A DNA stretch of 64,000 bases from assembly GCA_022496805.1 (NCBI GenBank), contig CM040085.1, positions 13,049,811-13,113,810 of the forward strand. Direction: 5' to 3'. This DNA comes from Pohlia nutans. Its lineage: Eukaryota; Streptophyta; Bryopsida; Bryales; Mniaceae. Position 1 is the stretch's first letter, and each line of letters begins with the position of its first letter. The position numbers were made by a program, and so were the translations under genes. Below the pieces are notes generated by a model. That model saw nothing but the letters and a program-made list of their open reading frames with translations, made no database searches and was not told where the DNA came from. Shown piece by piece: positions 1 through 10,874 of the stretch.

Positions 1-207
1 AAAATCCATGACAATAATCCATTATTAGCATGATCAAAATCCATGGATGAAGTTACTAGTATTGTTTGCAATGCCTTGAAGCACTTGTTAAGCCCACACG
101 AAAGTTAATTGCCAGTGGTGAATGAGTACGATTGAAAATCATGGTTTTATTTGGGGAAAAAATTTAAGTTGATATCATGATCTTTTTGTGGGACGGAGGG
201 AACAATA
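1..207. mobile_element. Diverged Stowaway-like MITE fragment
   Basis: The right end near 180-204 reads ctttttgtgggacggaggga, the typical Stowaway terminus. Positions 1-75 resemble the interior of the intact copy at 39235-39374, sharing aaaatccatgacaat and tgcaatgcc. The left end lies outside the window, and about 100 bases of unrelated sequence separate the two similar blocks, so this is a truncated or interrupted relative. Confidence 0.5.
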
Positions 208-1260
208 GACATGGCATGCCACCTCATGTCACTCTCATCATCTGAAAGGAACATGCCATTCTCGATGAAAGTGGGAATGACAAGTGGCAAACTCCTTTAG
301 AATGTAGGGACACTATTTCTCCTCACCTTTGAACAAATTGTGGTAAAAGACATCAATTCTCACTGGACACTAATTAGTCCGATAGTGTGGCTTGAATGAA
401 TGTGCTTGAGCTTTGGGACATCCGATTCTTGAACCCTAGCTTATTAGGGTTTGGCATCGAGCTCTACTTGAGCTTTTTGCAACATTTTCGTCTGGAGAGA
501 ACTAACTAAAGGGCAACAAGGTCTGCATAACCTAACTTGCTTCGAAGACTTGTGTAATGACATTCAGGCGTTTGAAAGCTGCTCACTAGAACATGTAGAA
601 ATTGCACACATCATGGAGAGTTCGTACAACATGAGCAAGATTGATAGTTTCCATTCATAACAGAGCGTTTGATCAGTACTTATTTTATCAAAACTAGGTG
701 ATCACTTACCGGCACATACACGACAGATTGTACAGTACATCCAAGAGAATGATGTGCAGCTCTGCAAAATGGAACCCATGTGATTCATGGCTTCCCTAGA
801 AGAATCGCACACTCCATGGAATTCATGTCTTTCTCACTCAAAACCCAGATTGTCACTCTAATAAAAACCAAAACCACTTGAACCACAAAACCACCCTAAC
901 CACTAAAATGCACAAAACCAAACACAAAACCACCCTAACCACTAAAATGCAGTTACTTTTAAATGTTTAGAAATTGAGAATGAAGTATCCACCAAGTGCA
1001 GTATCATTCACCTTCAGTCCAACATGCCACAAAAGAGTCAGAAAAAACCAAAGCTCATTATGAACATCGATCATATTCATCAAACGTGCGGTAATGTCTT
1101 GATGTTACTATTAACATGAAAACATCTTGACGTCACCTGAAATGCGTCATGAAAAACATGGGTTTCTTACAGTGATGATTCTGAAACTGATACTGGTGCT
1201 ACCAAAGAGCTTGGACAACTTGGAAGTTGGGGAAGGAGAAAAAGAACAATAAATATGTAT
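208..1260. other. Intergenic DNA downstream of the dioxygenase gene
   Basis: No coding region is visible. A 29-bp unit occurs twice with a 39-bp period (884-912 and 923-951). The interval nearest 1260 should hold the 3' UTR of the minus-strand dioxygenase gene, but no clear poly(A) signal was found. Confidence 0.5.
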
Positions 1261-4200
1261 TTACCAGCGCACACCATGAGGCAAGGCGGCTTTGAACTCG
1301 CCATACGTGCGGGCTTCATACCGAACCGGGCTGCCTTTCCCTAGAAGCGCCAAGGCGGGTCGCACTACCACTTGAGGACTGGGAGCCATCCCCATTGCAA
1401 TCGAGATTCGGTCCGTGTCTTTGTTCACCACGGCACGGTGCGCAACCGCTTTGCATCGGCCGTTCGTTGCAATCTAACCACCGAAAAGAAAATCAGTTCT
1501 GGCAAGACCAAGGTTGGTTAGATTCAAGAGGTTTTGAGTGTATCACAAGAAATGACCAATTGATCATATAAAACAAGTTTTGATTCACTAGAATCAGTGA
1601 AAAACGTTGAATGTGTTCATCAAAAAATGGACACATCAGGAACTTCAAGGCATGTGAACATGGTGCTACGATGGTGCATTGAAATGCAATTAAGATAATT
1701 TGGTGCCAACCTCCATACCAACCTAGTATGGATAAAATGACACTAAAATGATCTGTCTGCGGCCTTTGGTGTCAAAATGACACCAAAATAGTCTGGCCCA
1801 ACTTTTGTGATGCAAAAGAAAGACTCCATATAACGTAATCATAAAAAAAAACATGAGCCCCATTATGGGTATGTTAGAGTTTAACCCCTAAAGGACCATA
1901 AGGCCCCCACGCAACTTCTGGAACTAGAAAGTGAGGAAATTCGAGTTGTTGAGCCATGAATTCTAGGGTGAGCCACAAAAAGACCCTTGCTCTTTTTGAG
2001 AGCTAAATCTGTGAGTGCTTCTTGATCGAAAATTCATGACGTGTGCGATTTTTGGTGATTTTTTTGAGTTGCAAGGAGACTATATGGGCATCACTTCAGA
2101 CCCTCATATCTTCCTCCTCACATCTCAAAATCACCTGAATTTTTTTCACATGTTCAAAATGATGATCTCTACGAACGATAAAAATTTCAGAATTTTTGGA
2201 GCACTTTTGAACAATCTGATTTCAGCATATGTACAAAATACCCCCAACGAGTTCCATCAATCTTCTCAACAATGGCATTTTCTCAAAAATTGTACGATTT
2301 TGTCGATCCTTTTTCCATACAAAAGCTACGTAAGTCTTCTTTAATTTCAATGGTGCCGATTGTCAAAATTACCCCACACCAATGAGGAGTTGAGCTTGTT
2401 ACAAGAGCTAGTCAAGAAAACAAGAGCTAAGTTCAACACCCCGGTCCTTAGGGGTTAACCTCTAAAAAGAACCAAAGCTTCATGGAATTAAAATGATGAA
2501 TTCAATTCATCATATTGTGAAGAATGTAATTCAAATGGAGCCAAATTTCATATTGAAGAACATTGCATGTGTCCATAAGAAATGGACAGAAGAAAGTCTT
2601 CATACGACTTACTGATAACTGCTTAAACAAAAACATGATTAACCTCTAAAACACCAACAATTTGTGGATTTGAAAGTACGAATTCAATTCATCATATTAT
2701 GAAGAAATGGGTCAAATTTCAAATGGAAAAAAAACAAACAAAAGAAAATCAATCGTTTAAAACCTCTTAACCCCAAAAGTACCAAGAAGCCGGAATCAAG
2801 TCTCATTTTTATTAAACACTTCTGAGTAGGTCTTATGTGGACTTCCTCTAGTTCAAATTACTTTTCTTTCTTGACCACCACATACAATGTTCGTCACTGA
2901 TTCTAGTGATATGAAATTTGGTTCCATCTGAATTATTGAATTGTCACAATATGATCAATTGAATTTTTCCTTTTCAAAAAGACGAATTCAATTCATCATA
3001 TTGTGAAGAATGGGGTCAAATTTCATCAGTGAAGAAAATAGTAAAAAACATCAATTGTTTAAAACCGCTTAAACCCCTAAAGTATCAAGAAGCCGGAATC
3101 GGGACTCATTTTTTTTTAGCACTTTTGAGTGGGTCTTATGTGGACTTCCTCTTGTTCAAATTACTTCTTTTCTTGACCACCACATACAATGTTCGTCGCT
3201 GATACTAGTGATACAAAATTTGGTTCCGTCTAAATCACATTTTTCACAATAGAGGTAACCAAAAAGAGTGTCTCAAAGTAGAAATAACCTTAAACTCACC
3301 TTAAACTCGTTTTGAGTTAAAAAAGACTGCAAAACTAGTCTATGATGAGTAGGAGAATAATCTAAAGCAAGGCCCTACACCGCCTTGGGGCGTGGAACTC
3401 ATGACCTCCCCCAAAGCTAGAAGAGAGTTCCCACAAGTTCCCCCAAGCCAAGAGATCTGACCATGGGGACTATTCATGAACAATGAATGTCAGAAATTAT
3501 AATTATAGGAAGAGAACTCCACTTGAACTCCGCTCATGGAGTAGTTCTGTTTTCGGATAACTCTAATATGATCAATCAAATTTGACGTTTTGGGCATACC
3601 TGAAGCTGGTCACCGACGAAGATGACGAGGGCGTCAGGCTCAGGGTCCACCGTCACCCACTTGTCGCCGTTCATGACCTGAAGGCCGCGCGTTTGATCTT
3701 CCAGCATCGCAGTGAACACCACAGGGTCCGTGTGAGTGCGTAACCCTAACACGAGCTCGGGTTGCGGACATGGCGGATAATAATTCACGCGCAATGACTG
3801 CTCTGCGTTGCTGAACAAGTCGCGCAAGTAGGCCGGCGCCAACCGAAGCTCCATGGACACCACATCCAGCAGCGTCTCCAAAACCTTCTTCGTCTCCCCA
3901 GCGAACGCCGTCATCGCCGCTCTGCACACACAACCACAGAATTCATCAGCGGCGCGGAACCAGGGGTAACATTGCATGTGTTGGTCAAAAAATGAACACA
4001 AAAAAAAGTATTCAAACCACGATGTGGAGCAATCGTTAAACGTGAATTACAGAATTACTATCCGCCATGTCCGCAACCCGAGCTCGTGCTAGGGTTACGC
4101 CCCCATACGGACCTACTTAATAAACCTTTAAGAGTCTCATCTAATCTCCAATCTTCCCGGAACAAATAGCTGCAAGTTTATGCGCTTCTGGTGGAGGATG

Positions 4201-5381
4201 TTAATTTTGAGGTTTTCAATAAGTGTCATTTTTTTATATATTAGGGGGTGTCACCTCTTTCTTCCCATTCTCAATCTACAGAGAATGCATATATATATGG
4301 CACTTTCTCTTTGAATTGTGGAGGACCCATTCTCTAAAGATTGAGAAGTTTCATTCTTCTCCCTCGGAAGTGAAGATTGAGAAACCGTGAAGATTGAGAA
4401 GCTGTGGAGAAGATTAACAAGCCGTGTCCATCCTCATTCTTCACACTGCCTCAAAGGGGGTCTTACCTTCTTCATGGAGAATGGCCACGATTGGCTCCAC
4501 GTTTCTCTCCCAAGATTCTCAATCTCCAAAGAATCAAACTTCTCGGAATTCGAATGAGAGGAAGTTCAAATAGGTCCAACTGACCCATTCTCTAAAGATT
4601 TAAAACTGTTTTAAAAACATGGAGCCCAGTTTGGGCTTCTTGGTCCTGTAGGGGTTAATAAACCTTTGTCAGTCTCATCTAGTCTCCAATCTTCACGGAA
4701 CAAATAGCTGCAAGTTTGTGCGCTTCCGGTGGAGGATGTTAACTTTGATGTTTTCAACAAGTGTAATTTTTTTATATTTAAATTATCATTTTTTTTCCTA
4801 CAACAACATAACGGGAGCAAGACCTACTTGTACGTTGCAGGTTTAGTAGGCCATGAGTCCATGCTATTGTGGAACATGACATCGCCCCAGTCCAGCACTT
4901 TGTCCTTGGATTCCACGGATTGGATGCCATAGCCGGACGCTTCCGGCGTTTCTAATTCCATCTTGTACTCTCGCTTCTCGTTCGCGGGCATCGCGAAAAA
5001 CTCCCGGGCGGCTCGGAGCGCGTCATCTAGCGTCGATTGCGGTATGTCGTGATTCACAACCTGCACAGAACAGACAGAAATTAAAACAAAACGTTTCGTT
5101 TCCGGTCCAGGAAGTTCATTTCATTACAGTGGTGTTAGCATGCATGCCTGGAAACAGCCCCAGTGACGGCATGCACTGGAAATGGCCGCCATGGTGAACT
5201 GGCGCCGGTAGTCGTGCAAACCTTCCAGGTCGATCATGGGGATGGGCTCCAACGTCAACGTGGAATGCGGCGTGTAGGTGATCAGCTCCGATTCCGACCG
5301 GATGAACCGGGATGGCACTTCTGCCATTCCGTTTCCTGCCAGTGTTTGCACACTCGTATCTTGCTCCTGATTGTTCGCCAT
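1261..5381 (-). CDS. 2-oxoglutarate/Fe(II)-dependent dioxygenase (plant DOXC type)
   Basis: Four exons on the minus strand: 5148-5381, 4828-5060, 3600-3921 and 1261-1473. They join in frame to 333 residues, a normal length for this family. These enzymes hydroxylate, desaturate or otherwise oxidise small molecules such as flavonoids or hormones using 2-oxoglutarate, O2 and Fe(II); the substrate cannot be read here. The Fe ligands are H219 and D221 (RTHTDP) and H275 (VAHRAVV), and the 2-oxoglutarate-binding R-x-S is R285/S287. The N-terminal DIOX_N-like part includes RHWGCFQ, then VVNHD. The start at 5381 is preferred over an in-frame ATG at 5480 because TATAAAG lies between them. Junctions are GT-AG except intron 1, which needs GC-AG (donor 5147-5146). 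Intron 3 (2.1 kb) is full of repeats and a TTAA-flanked element. The gene appears intact. Its exact subfamily (flavonol synthase-like, DMR6-like or other) is unresolved. Confidence 0.88.
1881..2458. mobile_element. TTAA-flanked piggyBac-like MITE, family A
   Basis: Both borders are TTAA (1881-1884 and 2455-2458). Just inside are CCCCTAAAGGACC on the left and, read inwards from the right, CCCCTAAGGACC. The last 350 bases are clearly similar to 27735-28050, a second family member. The element lies in intron 3 of the dioxygenase gene. TTAA duplication with termini beginning CCC is the hallmark of the piggyBac superfamily. The element has no coding capacity; the small frame at 2015-2344 is incidental. 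Confidence 0.75.
2741..3240. repeat. Two direct copies of a 190-bp repeat in dioxygenase intron 3
   Basis: About 2741-2930 and 3049-3240 are near-identical; both contain ccaagaagccgg or tcaagaagccgg, then tcttatgtggacttcctct and accacatacaatgttcgtc. A third, more distant member is inside 52400-52600. Both copies begin with a CCCC(T)AAAAGTA- or CCCCTAAAGTA-like terminus, so they appear to be truncated relatives of the TTAA-flanked elements. The motif attcaattcatcatatt recurs near 2500, 2685 and 2985. Confidence 0.6.
4041..4100 (+). repeat. Inverted partial copy of dioxygenase exon 3 inside intron 2
   Basis: The plus strand here carries tccgccatgtccgcaaccc, then gagctcgtgctagggttacgc. This is the sense sequence of the exon-3 segment at 3738-3790 (encoding about NYYPPCPQPELVLG), with one mismatch over about 42 bases and a small insertion near 4050. 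The host exon is on the minus strand, so the unspliced transcript can pair with itself across about 300 bases. Confidence 0.8.
4117..4780. repeat. 125-bp direct duplication bracketing a TTAA-element end
   Basis: 4117-4243 and 4655-4780 are near-identical (ttaataaaccttt, then ctccaatcttc, then ggtggaggatgtta). Both begin at a TTAA. The second is preceded by gcccagtttgggcttcttgg and tcctgtagggg, a family A right terminus like that at 53775-53810. The interval 4244-4610 holds short inverted motifs (cccattctctaaagatt) and no gene. Confidence 0.6.
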
Positions 5382-5451
5382 AGCCACTCCTCCTTCAATC
5401 GCCTCCGTTGACTTCAGAATCTCCCCCTCGGTACTACTATTGTATATACCT

Positions 5452-5461
5452 GGCTTTATAC
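5452..5461 (-). promoter_or_regulatory. Probable TATA box of the dioxygenase gene
   Basis: On the minus strand the sequence reads GGTATAAAGCC, about 75 bases upstream of the ATG at 5381. This spacing suits a TSS near 5425 and a short leader. It argues against the upstream ATG at 5480 as the start. Confidence 0.45.
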
Positions 5462-5481
5462 CATTGCTACCGCTCATCACC

Positions 5482-6720
5482 GGCTATGAATTCCGGATTA
5501 TTCCTGCAGCCAGAATTTGAACGATCAGTTTCGTCAAATCGAGACTCCGGGAAGGACTGTCACACGAGTAGATTGAAAACCGATGAGATAAAACACCATT
5601 TGACTCTAATAATCGCGCATGAATATGAATCACAATTCTCCATATCTAACGTTTGAGAGATTTCGTAGAAACAAGTGTTTAGTTTTTGTAGTAACCCATT
5701 TTGAGATCCACTAATAAGTAAAACGGAACAAAGGAAAGTCCCCAAACACCAAACTCTAATAATCGTGCATCAAAATTCTCCAAATCTGAGAATTCGTGGA
5801 AACAAATAAGCTTACCAACGTCCACAGAAGTGACGCTTGCTACGCTTGGACGTCAAACAATCAATCAAATTGCTCACAAACAAGGCAGTCGATCAGAGTG
5901 ACAGATTGATCGAGTGATGCACTTGAATCAACCGATTCTACCGGGGTCCGAAATTCCAAAGAAACGGAGACAACAAAAAGAGAGGATTCTTTCGATGGGG
6001 ATGAAGGCTCCAAATAAACATTGGTTGCACACAAACAAAAAAATCAATACCAACGTGGAAAGCACACAGTCAGTTTCCTACAGAAAACTTAGTTGCACAC
6101 AAACAAAAACTTCAATATCAACGTGGAAAGCACACAGTTCTCTACAGGAAAAAGTGAGGAGAATGAAAAGCCTTCTGGAGGTTGGGAGGAAGGCAACTGG
6201 AGCAAATCAATCACTCAGTCGCGAAAGATCGGTTGAGCCGATGCAAGAGTGCGAGACGAACGGTGCCCGGGACCGCGGACGGACGGCGGTACTGGCGGTT
6301 GGCCGCGGCTGGTGGCGGCCGTCCACGGGATCCGACGGCGTCTGGGCCCGCGCAAAACCTGGTGGCCCGCTACGTGTCGGCGTTTGGAGAAGTGGACTTG
6401 ACACGTGGAGTGCTGTTGGAAATTGTGCTTTGCTATTTGAGGTTGGATTTTCTATTCATGGCCTTTCGATCTGTCAGTTCCTTTGGGGCCCGTGAGCCCG
6501 TCGCTTTTAATCCAGTGGGGGTCTTTCAGTGGGGTCAGATGGATGAGAAAGCACGTGAGGATGAAAAATCACATGTGACAGCTGAAGCACGTCAGGATGA
6601 TAAAAAGCGCGTCAGGATGAGAAAGCACGTCGGGATGATAAAAGTGCGTCAGGATGAGAAAGCCGTCGGGATGATAAAGTGAATTGGGATGAGAAAGCTG
6701 ATGTGTTAGGGGATCATTCT
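5482..6720. other. 5' flank of the dioxygenase gene: tandem duplications and a GC-rich island
   Basis: A unit of about 67 bases is tandemly duplicated at 6022-6150 (gttgcacacaaacaaaaa, then caacgtggaaagcacacag). 6200-6520 is strikingly GC-rich for this window and contains a G-box (acacgtgg near 6399-6407). 6538-6705 is a minisatellite of about 18-bp units like gtcaggatgagaaagcac. Open frames of 166-193 residues cross these repeats but show no domain or conserved motif, so I do not call a gene. The GC-rich stretch could be a promoter. Confidence 0.5.
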
Positions 6721-6959
6721 CGTGGGTTTCAAAATGTCCTATCTATAATCATGTGACCTGTAAGGAATGAGATATTTTCAGATTTTATCAGTGTCCAAGA
6801 GATACATTGCCTGTAGATGTAATATTCATGGTTCAAGGGTAGTGTAGATTTGTGATATGTGATTTGAATCAAATTTGCATGATTCGTGACTTATTTATAC
6901 AATCCAAATAATACATATTTCACTACGTTGGAATCATTTTTTATTTTTATTTTTTTCAT

Positions 6960-7373
6960 TCTTTACCGAGGTGGTTTTAAAATTTTGATTCAAGCTTCTA
7001 GTTTTAGTAAATTTTGCATAACTTTCTTGTAATTTAGTAGCTCGAGACAATCATTTTTTGTAATTTTGCATTTAAATGTTTTTTTTTTTGAAAATTTGGC
7101 TAATTGAATGCATTTACTTCTTATAGGCTTGGAATTTGATGTCCTCAAATTACTTTTTGAACTAAGAATGAAACTTGACATAAACCAATTCTGGTATTTA
7201 AAAAGAAATCACAATATCTTATTTTGAAGATCCATAAATTACAAATGATAGGCAACTAGCACGAGATCTAAGAGAAATTTGAATGGATGAGAACTGTCCA
7301 TGTATGTAGTCAAGAGAATAATCTAACTTTGTTCATCGTCCACTACATGGACGCAAGCGCATCAAAAGGTTAA
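6960..7373 (-). mobile_element. Inverted partial copy of TTAA-element family E
   Basis: Read on the minus strand from TTAA at 7370-7373, the sequence resembles the left half of the element at 47363-47911: a CCTTTTG-like terminus, then gcgtccatgtagtggacgatg, then gaactgtc or catccattc blocks. Its inner part (7078-7156) forms an inverted repeat with 7403-7466. Confidence 0.5.
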
Positions 7374-7402
7374 ATATCACCAGATTTTGATATATTTTTT
7401 AA

Positions 7403-8008
7403 TCTGAGGACATCAAATTCCAAGCCTATAAGAAGTAAATGCATTCAATTAGCCAAATTTTCCAAAATAAGTAGAATCAAATAACAAAAATCGTACCATC
7501 TCGTAATGCATGTTATTTGTAATTCATTACAACAATTTTTAATTTTTTTTTGGTCAATTTGGGATTTTTAATCGAATTTCTAAAGAATTCTTGAAATTTT
7601 AATTACAATTTAATAATTTTTACTAATAAATTAACTATAAAATAACTCTACCACTGAGTTAAAAGGGCAACTAGGAATTGACGGGGGCCCGCACAAGCGG
7701 CTTGTGCGGGCCCCCGTCAATTCCTTTGCATCTTTGGACCAAAAACAAGCAAATTTCTGCATCTCCCTGACCAAAGCCGCCCAAGTTTATTTTCAAAATT
7801 CTTTTTACACTTCAACAGTTGCACCATGAATAGCACACGAAAGAGCAGTATTAATAAAAAATAAATGACAAATCCAACCGTACAGATGTGATCTTTACAT
7901 TGACGTTTACAACTTAGCTTTGTACATCAACTCCATTTTTGTTATTCATCAAACATTGTATAACACATCTTCAAAATTAGTGTTGAATTAGGACGTTCAA
8001 AGGGTTAA
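7403..8008 (+). mobile_element. Right part of TTAA-element family E, interrupted by organelle DNA
   Basis: The match to 47590-47911 runs from ccaaaataagtagaatcaaat to ggacgttcaaagggttaa, with TTAA at 8005-8008. Relative to that copy about 210 bases are inserted between roughly 7640 and 7849; they include the organellar tRNA and rRNA pieces described separately. Confidence 0.6.
7645..7728. other. Organelle-derived filler: plastid trnT fragment plus 16S rRNA hairpin
   Basis: 7645-7668 on the minus strand equals, as far as I recall, the first 24 bases of plastid tRNA-Thr(GGU), ending abruptly in the D-arm region. 7673-7700 on the plus strand and 7701-7728 on the minus strand are two 28-base pieces of the universally conserved 16S segment around GACGGGGGCCCGCACAAG. 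The GGGGGCCCGC form is bacterial/organellar, not the nuclear 18S form. Joined head to head they make a perfect hairpin with 25-bp arms (7673-7697, 7701-7725) and a 3-base loop. No complete RNA gene is present. The insertion into a repeat element suggests organelle DNA used in break repair. Confidence 0.65.
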
Positions 8009-8092
8009 CCACAAAAAACCATTGAATAAAATCCTTTTGAAATTAAATTTTTAATGGAAACCACTCAAAATAACTAAAAGCCACTAATATTT

Positions 8093-8461
8093 GTTCTTTG
8101 TCTCATGTGAATTTTTTGAGATTTGCATACAATAAAAAATCATGTTGTTAGACATCTGAATTATGGTTTTTTTTAATTACTTAAAAATCAATAAAATAAA
8201 TTTCGAAGCATTATAATAATAATAATAATAATTTTATCTCTTTTTGAAAGTAGAGTGACTTTAATTTCTTCAAAGCCCCACATCAAAATCCATGGCATTG
8301 TTAAACCCTAGACTTTGTACCCTACTAAAGTTTCCAAGATTCTCTCCAATGCTCTTGAATGCTCTTTGTTTCCACATCTTAAGTTTGTCTTACTTGCTTG
8401 ATTTCTACTAAATTCCCTCGTTTAATGGCATGTGTCATCCTTCACTTTAGTTCCACGGAAA
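8093..8461 (+). repeat. 370-bp direct repeat, copy 1
   Basis: Highly similar to 22318-22686 (both contain gagatttgcatacaataaaa, then caaagccccacatcaaaatc, then tcttgaatgctctttgttt, ending agttccacg). The copies are 14.2 kb apart in the same orientation and bracket the piggyBac/ParB region. Copy 1 ends where a copia LTR remnant begins. A TAA microsatellite (about 8214-8232) lies inside. Confidence 0.8.
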
Positions 8462-9757
8462 ATTAAGAAAGATAATGTGTATAAAAGGTAAACAATGTTT
8501 ATTATGTGACCTGCCACCCAACCATAGAAGTGAGATCTTGTCCAATAGACAATGGTATCTCCTTCACCCACCAAGCCACACTTATAGTCCTAGTACCGTC
8601 TGTCTACATATTTAAAATATGTACATACTAACTAGACTATTACTTTGGTGTTCTAACTAACTTGAAGTCATAGACTCTTGGTTTATCAGTTCCCTCATGA
8701 ATAACTTAATTACCATATGAGTAACTTAATTCCAACAGTCCCCCACAGTTAGAACCACCTTTAGTAGATAATAATGTAGTGCTACATTATTTACTAAAAA
8801 CATAACTTAGTATTACTGGGTGATTGCAAGCTACGGTCTACCAAGTGGTGAGTGCAGCTTGTGCAGCTAAAGGCCGTGCAGCTCGTGCACTAGCGTAGTA
8901 ATGCGCACCTCTCAACTTTCAATTAGATCAAAAATTTCACCATCCCAAATAGGGTTTATGCTAATACTTTCACTTTAGCAATTTTTAAGTTAATTTCAAG
9001 ACTTTGGGCATTACTCAATAGCCTTTTCTATTTTTTACCAAACAAGGGTAATTAGAGCCTTTTTTACATAACATCCTTAGCTAGGTTTTATGAAAAATGC
9101 ATTTCATATCCCACCTCTAAAATTGAACCATTATTTCATTTCCAAAAAAATAAAATCCAAAAAAAAGTTTTAACTACACGAAAATCTTAAAAAACAAAAA
9201 CATCACCAAACAATTAATTAAAAAATAAGTAAGCGTAATACCCAAAAAAATAAAATATGGTAGCTTTGTACACACTCGTGGTATATTGCTATAAATTTTT
9301 GAAGTTCAAATTTGACCCCCTTCTAGCATTTCCCATAAAATAGGTGCACTTTTGACAAGCGACACGCTACCAAATCTAAGTAGAAATGCTTAATTTGGAT
9401 AAAAAAATTGAAATTTTGCAAAATTTATTGTGGTAGACATCTTAACTTTAGAATTCTAGAAACAATGCAATTTGTTTCGTCACAAAATTCCATTCCAATA
9501 TTTATTGATGATTTTCCAAAGATTGGGTAAGTGCACAAAAGTGTAGACCGCGACAAAAAGTTTGGGTGACCGTAGCTTGCAACCACCCTACTCTAAGTCC
9601 TCTAATTTCCTCTTGAGTGACTTGATAGGTAGAACTCCCAGTCTACTCTTACAATACTCAAATTTAGCCTTTGGTAGACTTTTGGTGAATGTATCTACCA
9701 CCATTTGGTCTGTACCCAAATAGATAAATTCCACCTCATTAGATTTAATGACGGCTA
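8462..9757 (-). mobile_element. Ty1/copia 3' remnant: pol C-terminus, polypurine tract and LTR start
   Basis: On the minus strand 9757-9588 encodes the end of a copia RNase H region (VEFIYLGTDQMVVDTFTKSL, then a Lys-rich tail ending LEDLE and a stop at 9588-9590). After an inserted element (8818-9587) the strand continues to a purine tract, GTGGGGGAC, followed by TGTTGGAATT, the usual start of a copia LTR (first base 8737). The far end of the LTR is unclear, probably near 8462. The upstream pol sequence is missing. Confidence 0.7.
8818..9587. mobile_element. Non-autonomous terminal-inverted-repeat element nested in the copia remnant
   Basis: The left end is gggtgattgcaagctacggt; the right end, read inwards on the other strand, is gggtggttgcaagctacggt. 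About 770 bases with no open frame. TACT occurs on both flanks (8814-8817 and about 9588-9591) and removing one restores a continuous copia sequence around its stop codon. The superfamily cannot be fixed from these ends. Confidence 0.55.
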
Positions 9758-9912
9758 AACTAGTTTTCCATGAGTTTGAAGACCACCAACCTCTTACACA
9801 CCTAATAATGAGAGACCACTAAGCTCTTCCCTACCTTTTAACTATTTGGAGTGAACAAATAATAGTACATTAAAGCAAAATTCACGGTATCTTATTCAAA
9901 CACAAGGTGACT

Positions 9913-10874
9913 TTAACTCCTAAAGGACCGTGAGGACATATTGTGTCCTTAATGTTTTTTCAATCTTGTATGGCATGCATGGATTTACTCAAATCAGGGT
10001 TTGCTTCACTAAAGAATTGTAGCAAGTTGAAATGGCAACATACTTAATGACTACGATTGTGGAAAATCGTGAAACATCGACCATGGAAAATATCTACAAG
10101 AGTGGAGGTAAAAGCAGTGACTTGTCAGTTATGGAGGTTGATGACCAGGTGACAGGCGGAAGAGGTCTCTTGGTACACGTTGCCTTCCTCGAACATGAGG
10201 TTTTCTCTTTATTTCACCCACCTGTAGTGGTGGTGGTCCATGCCAGAAATGCTCAACACTTTCAATGCAACAAATGCGCCGTCGTGTCAATCCATTCCAC
10301 TACTTTGTCGGTGCAGATTTATAGCCAAAGCAAAGAAATATCAAGATTTTCCATTGCCTTCTCCTTGTAGACTGACCCGTGGATGTTTGCATTGCGGGGG
10401 TTTGGCGAGGGATTCACGACTTCAAATATATCTTGACTCCAATGAATGCAGTAGTGTCGGGTTGTAGATATATCTTACGTTTAGGGTAGCTACTCTTTTG
10501 TGCGCCCGCATTGCAATTTATTGACAGGATGTCGGCCGCTATAGAACTCACAGCTGATTTAAGTAGGGTTCAACATTTACTTGAAACTTGGAGCATCTCA
10601 AAGGGAGCGAACACTTATACACTTGGTAGGGTTAGACAATTGTGGAATCCAAAGTTCTTGTTGCAATTAGGAATCCCGAAGAGGAAAGGGTTGTACTGGC
10701 CGTCGAGACCTACAAACAAGAATTACCGCTTCTTGTTCAGGCATCACCTTTGTGTCACTCTGCTTGGCATTCGTGAGAGACTTGTAGAGGGAGCGTCTGG
10801 GAGTATTCCTCCCGCTGTAGACAATCGGTTGAGGTTCAAGCATTGGCCTGATGCCAAAGGGGGAAATCGTAGTC
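9913..10874. other. Possible piggyBac-type left terminus and unassigned leader
   Basis: TTAA at 9913-9916 is followed by ctcctaaaggaccgtgagg, close to the family A terminus. Downstream to 10874 there are several open frames without recognisable domains. The stretch may be 5' sequence of the transposase gene at 10875 or unrelated intergenic DNA. Confidence 0.35.

Noticed and set aside
5914..6682. Overlapping 193- and 166-residue open frames
   Set aside because: They cross a tandem duplication, a GC-rich island and a minisatellite, with no domain, no splice structure and no similarity I recognise.
7673..7728. 16S rRNA or tRNA gene
   Set aside because: Only 28-base and 24-base fragments of highly conserved segments are present; neither can form a functional RNA.
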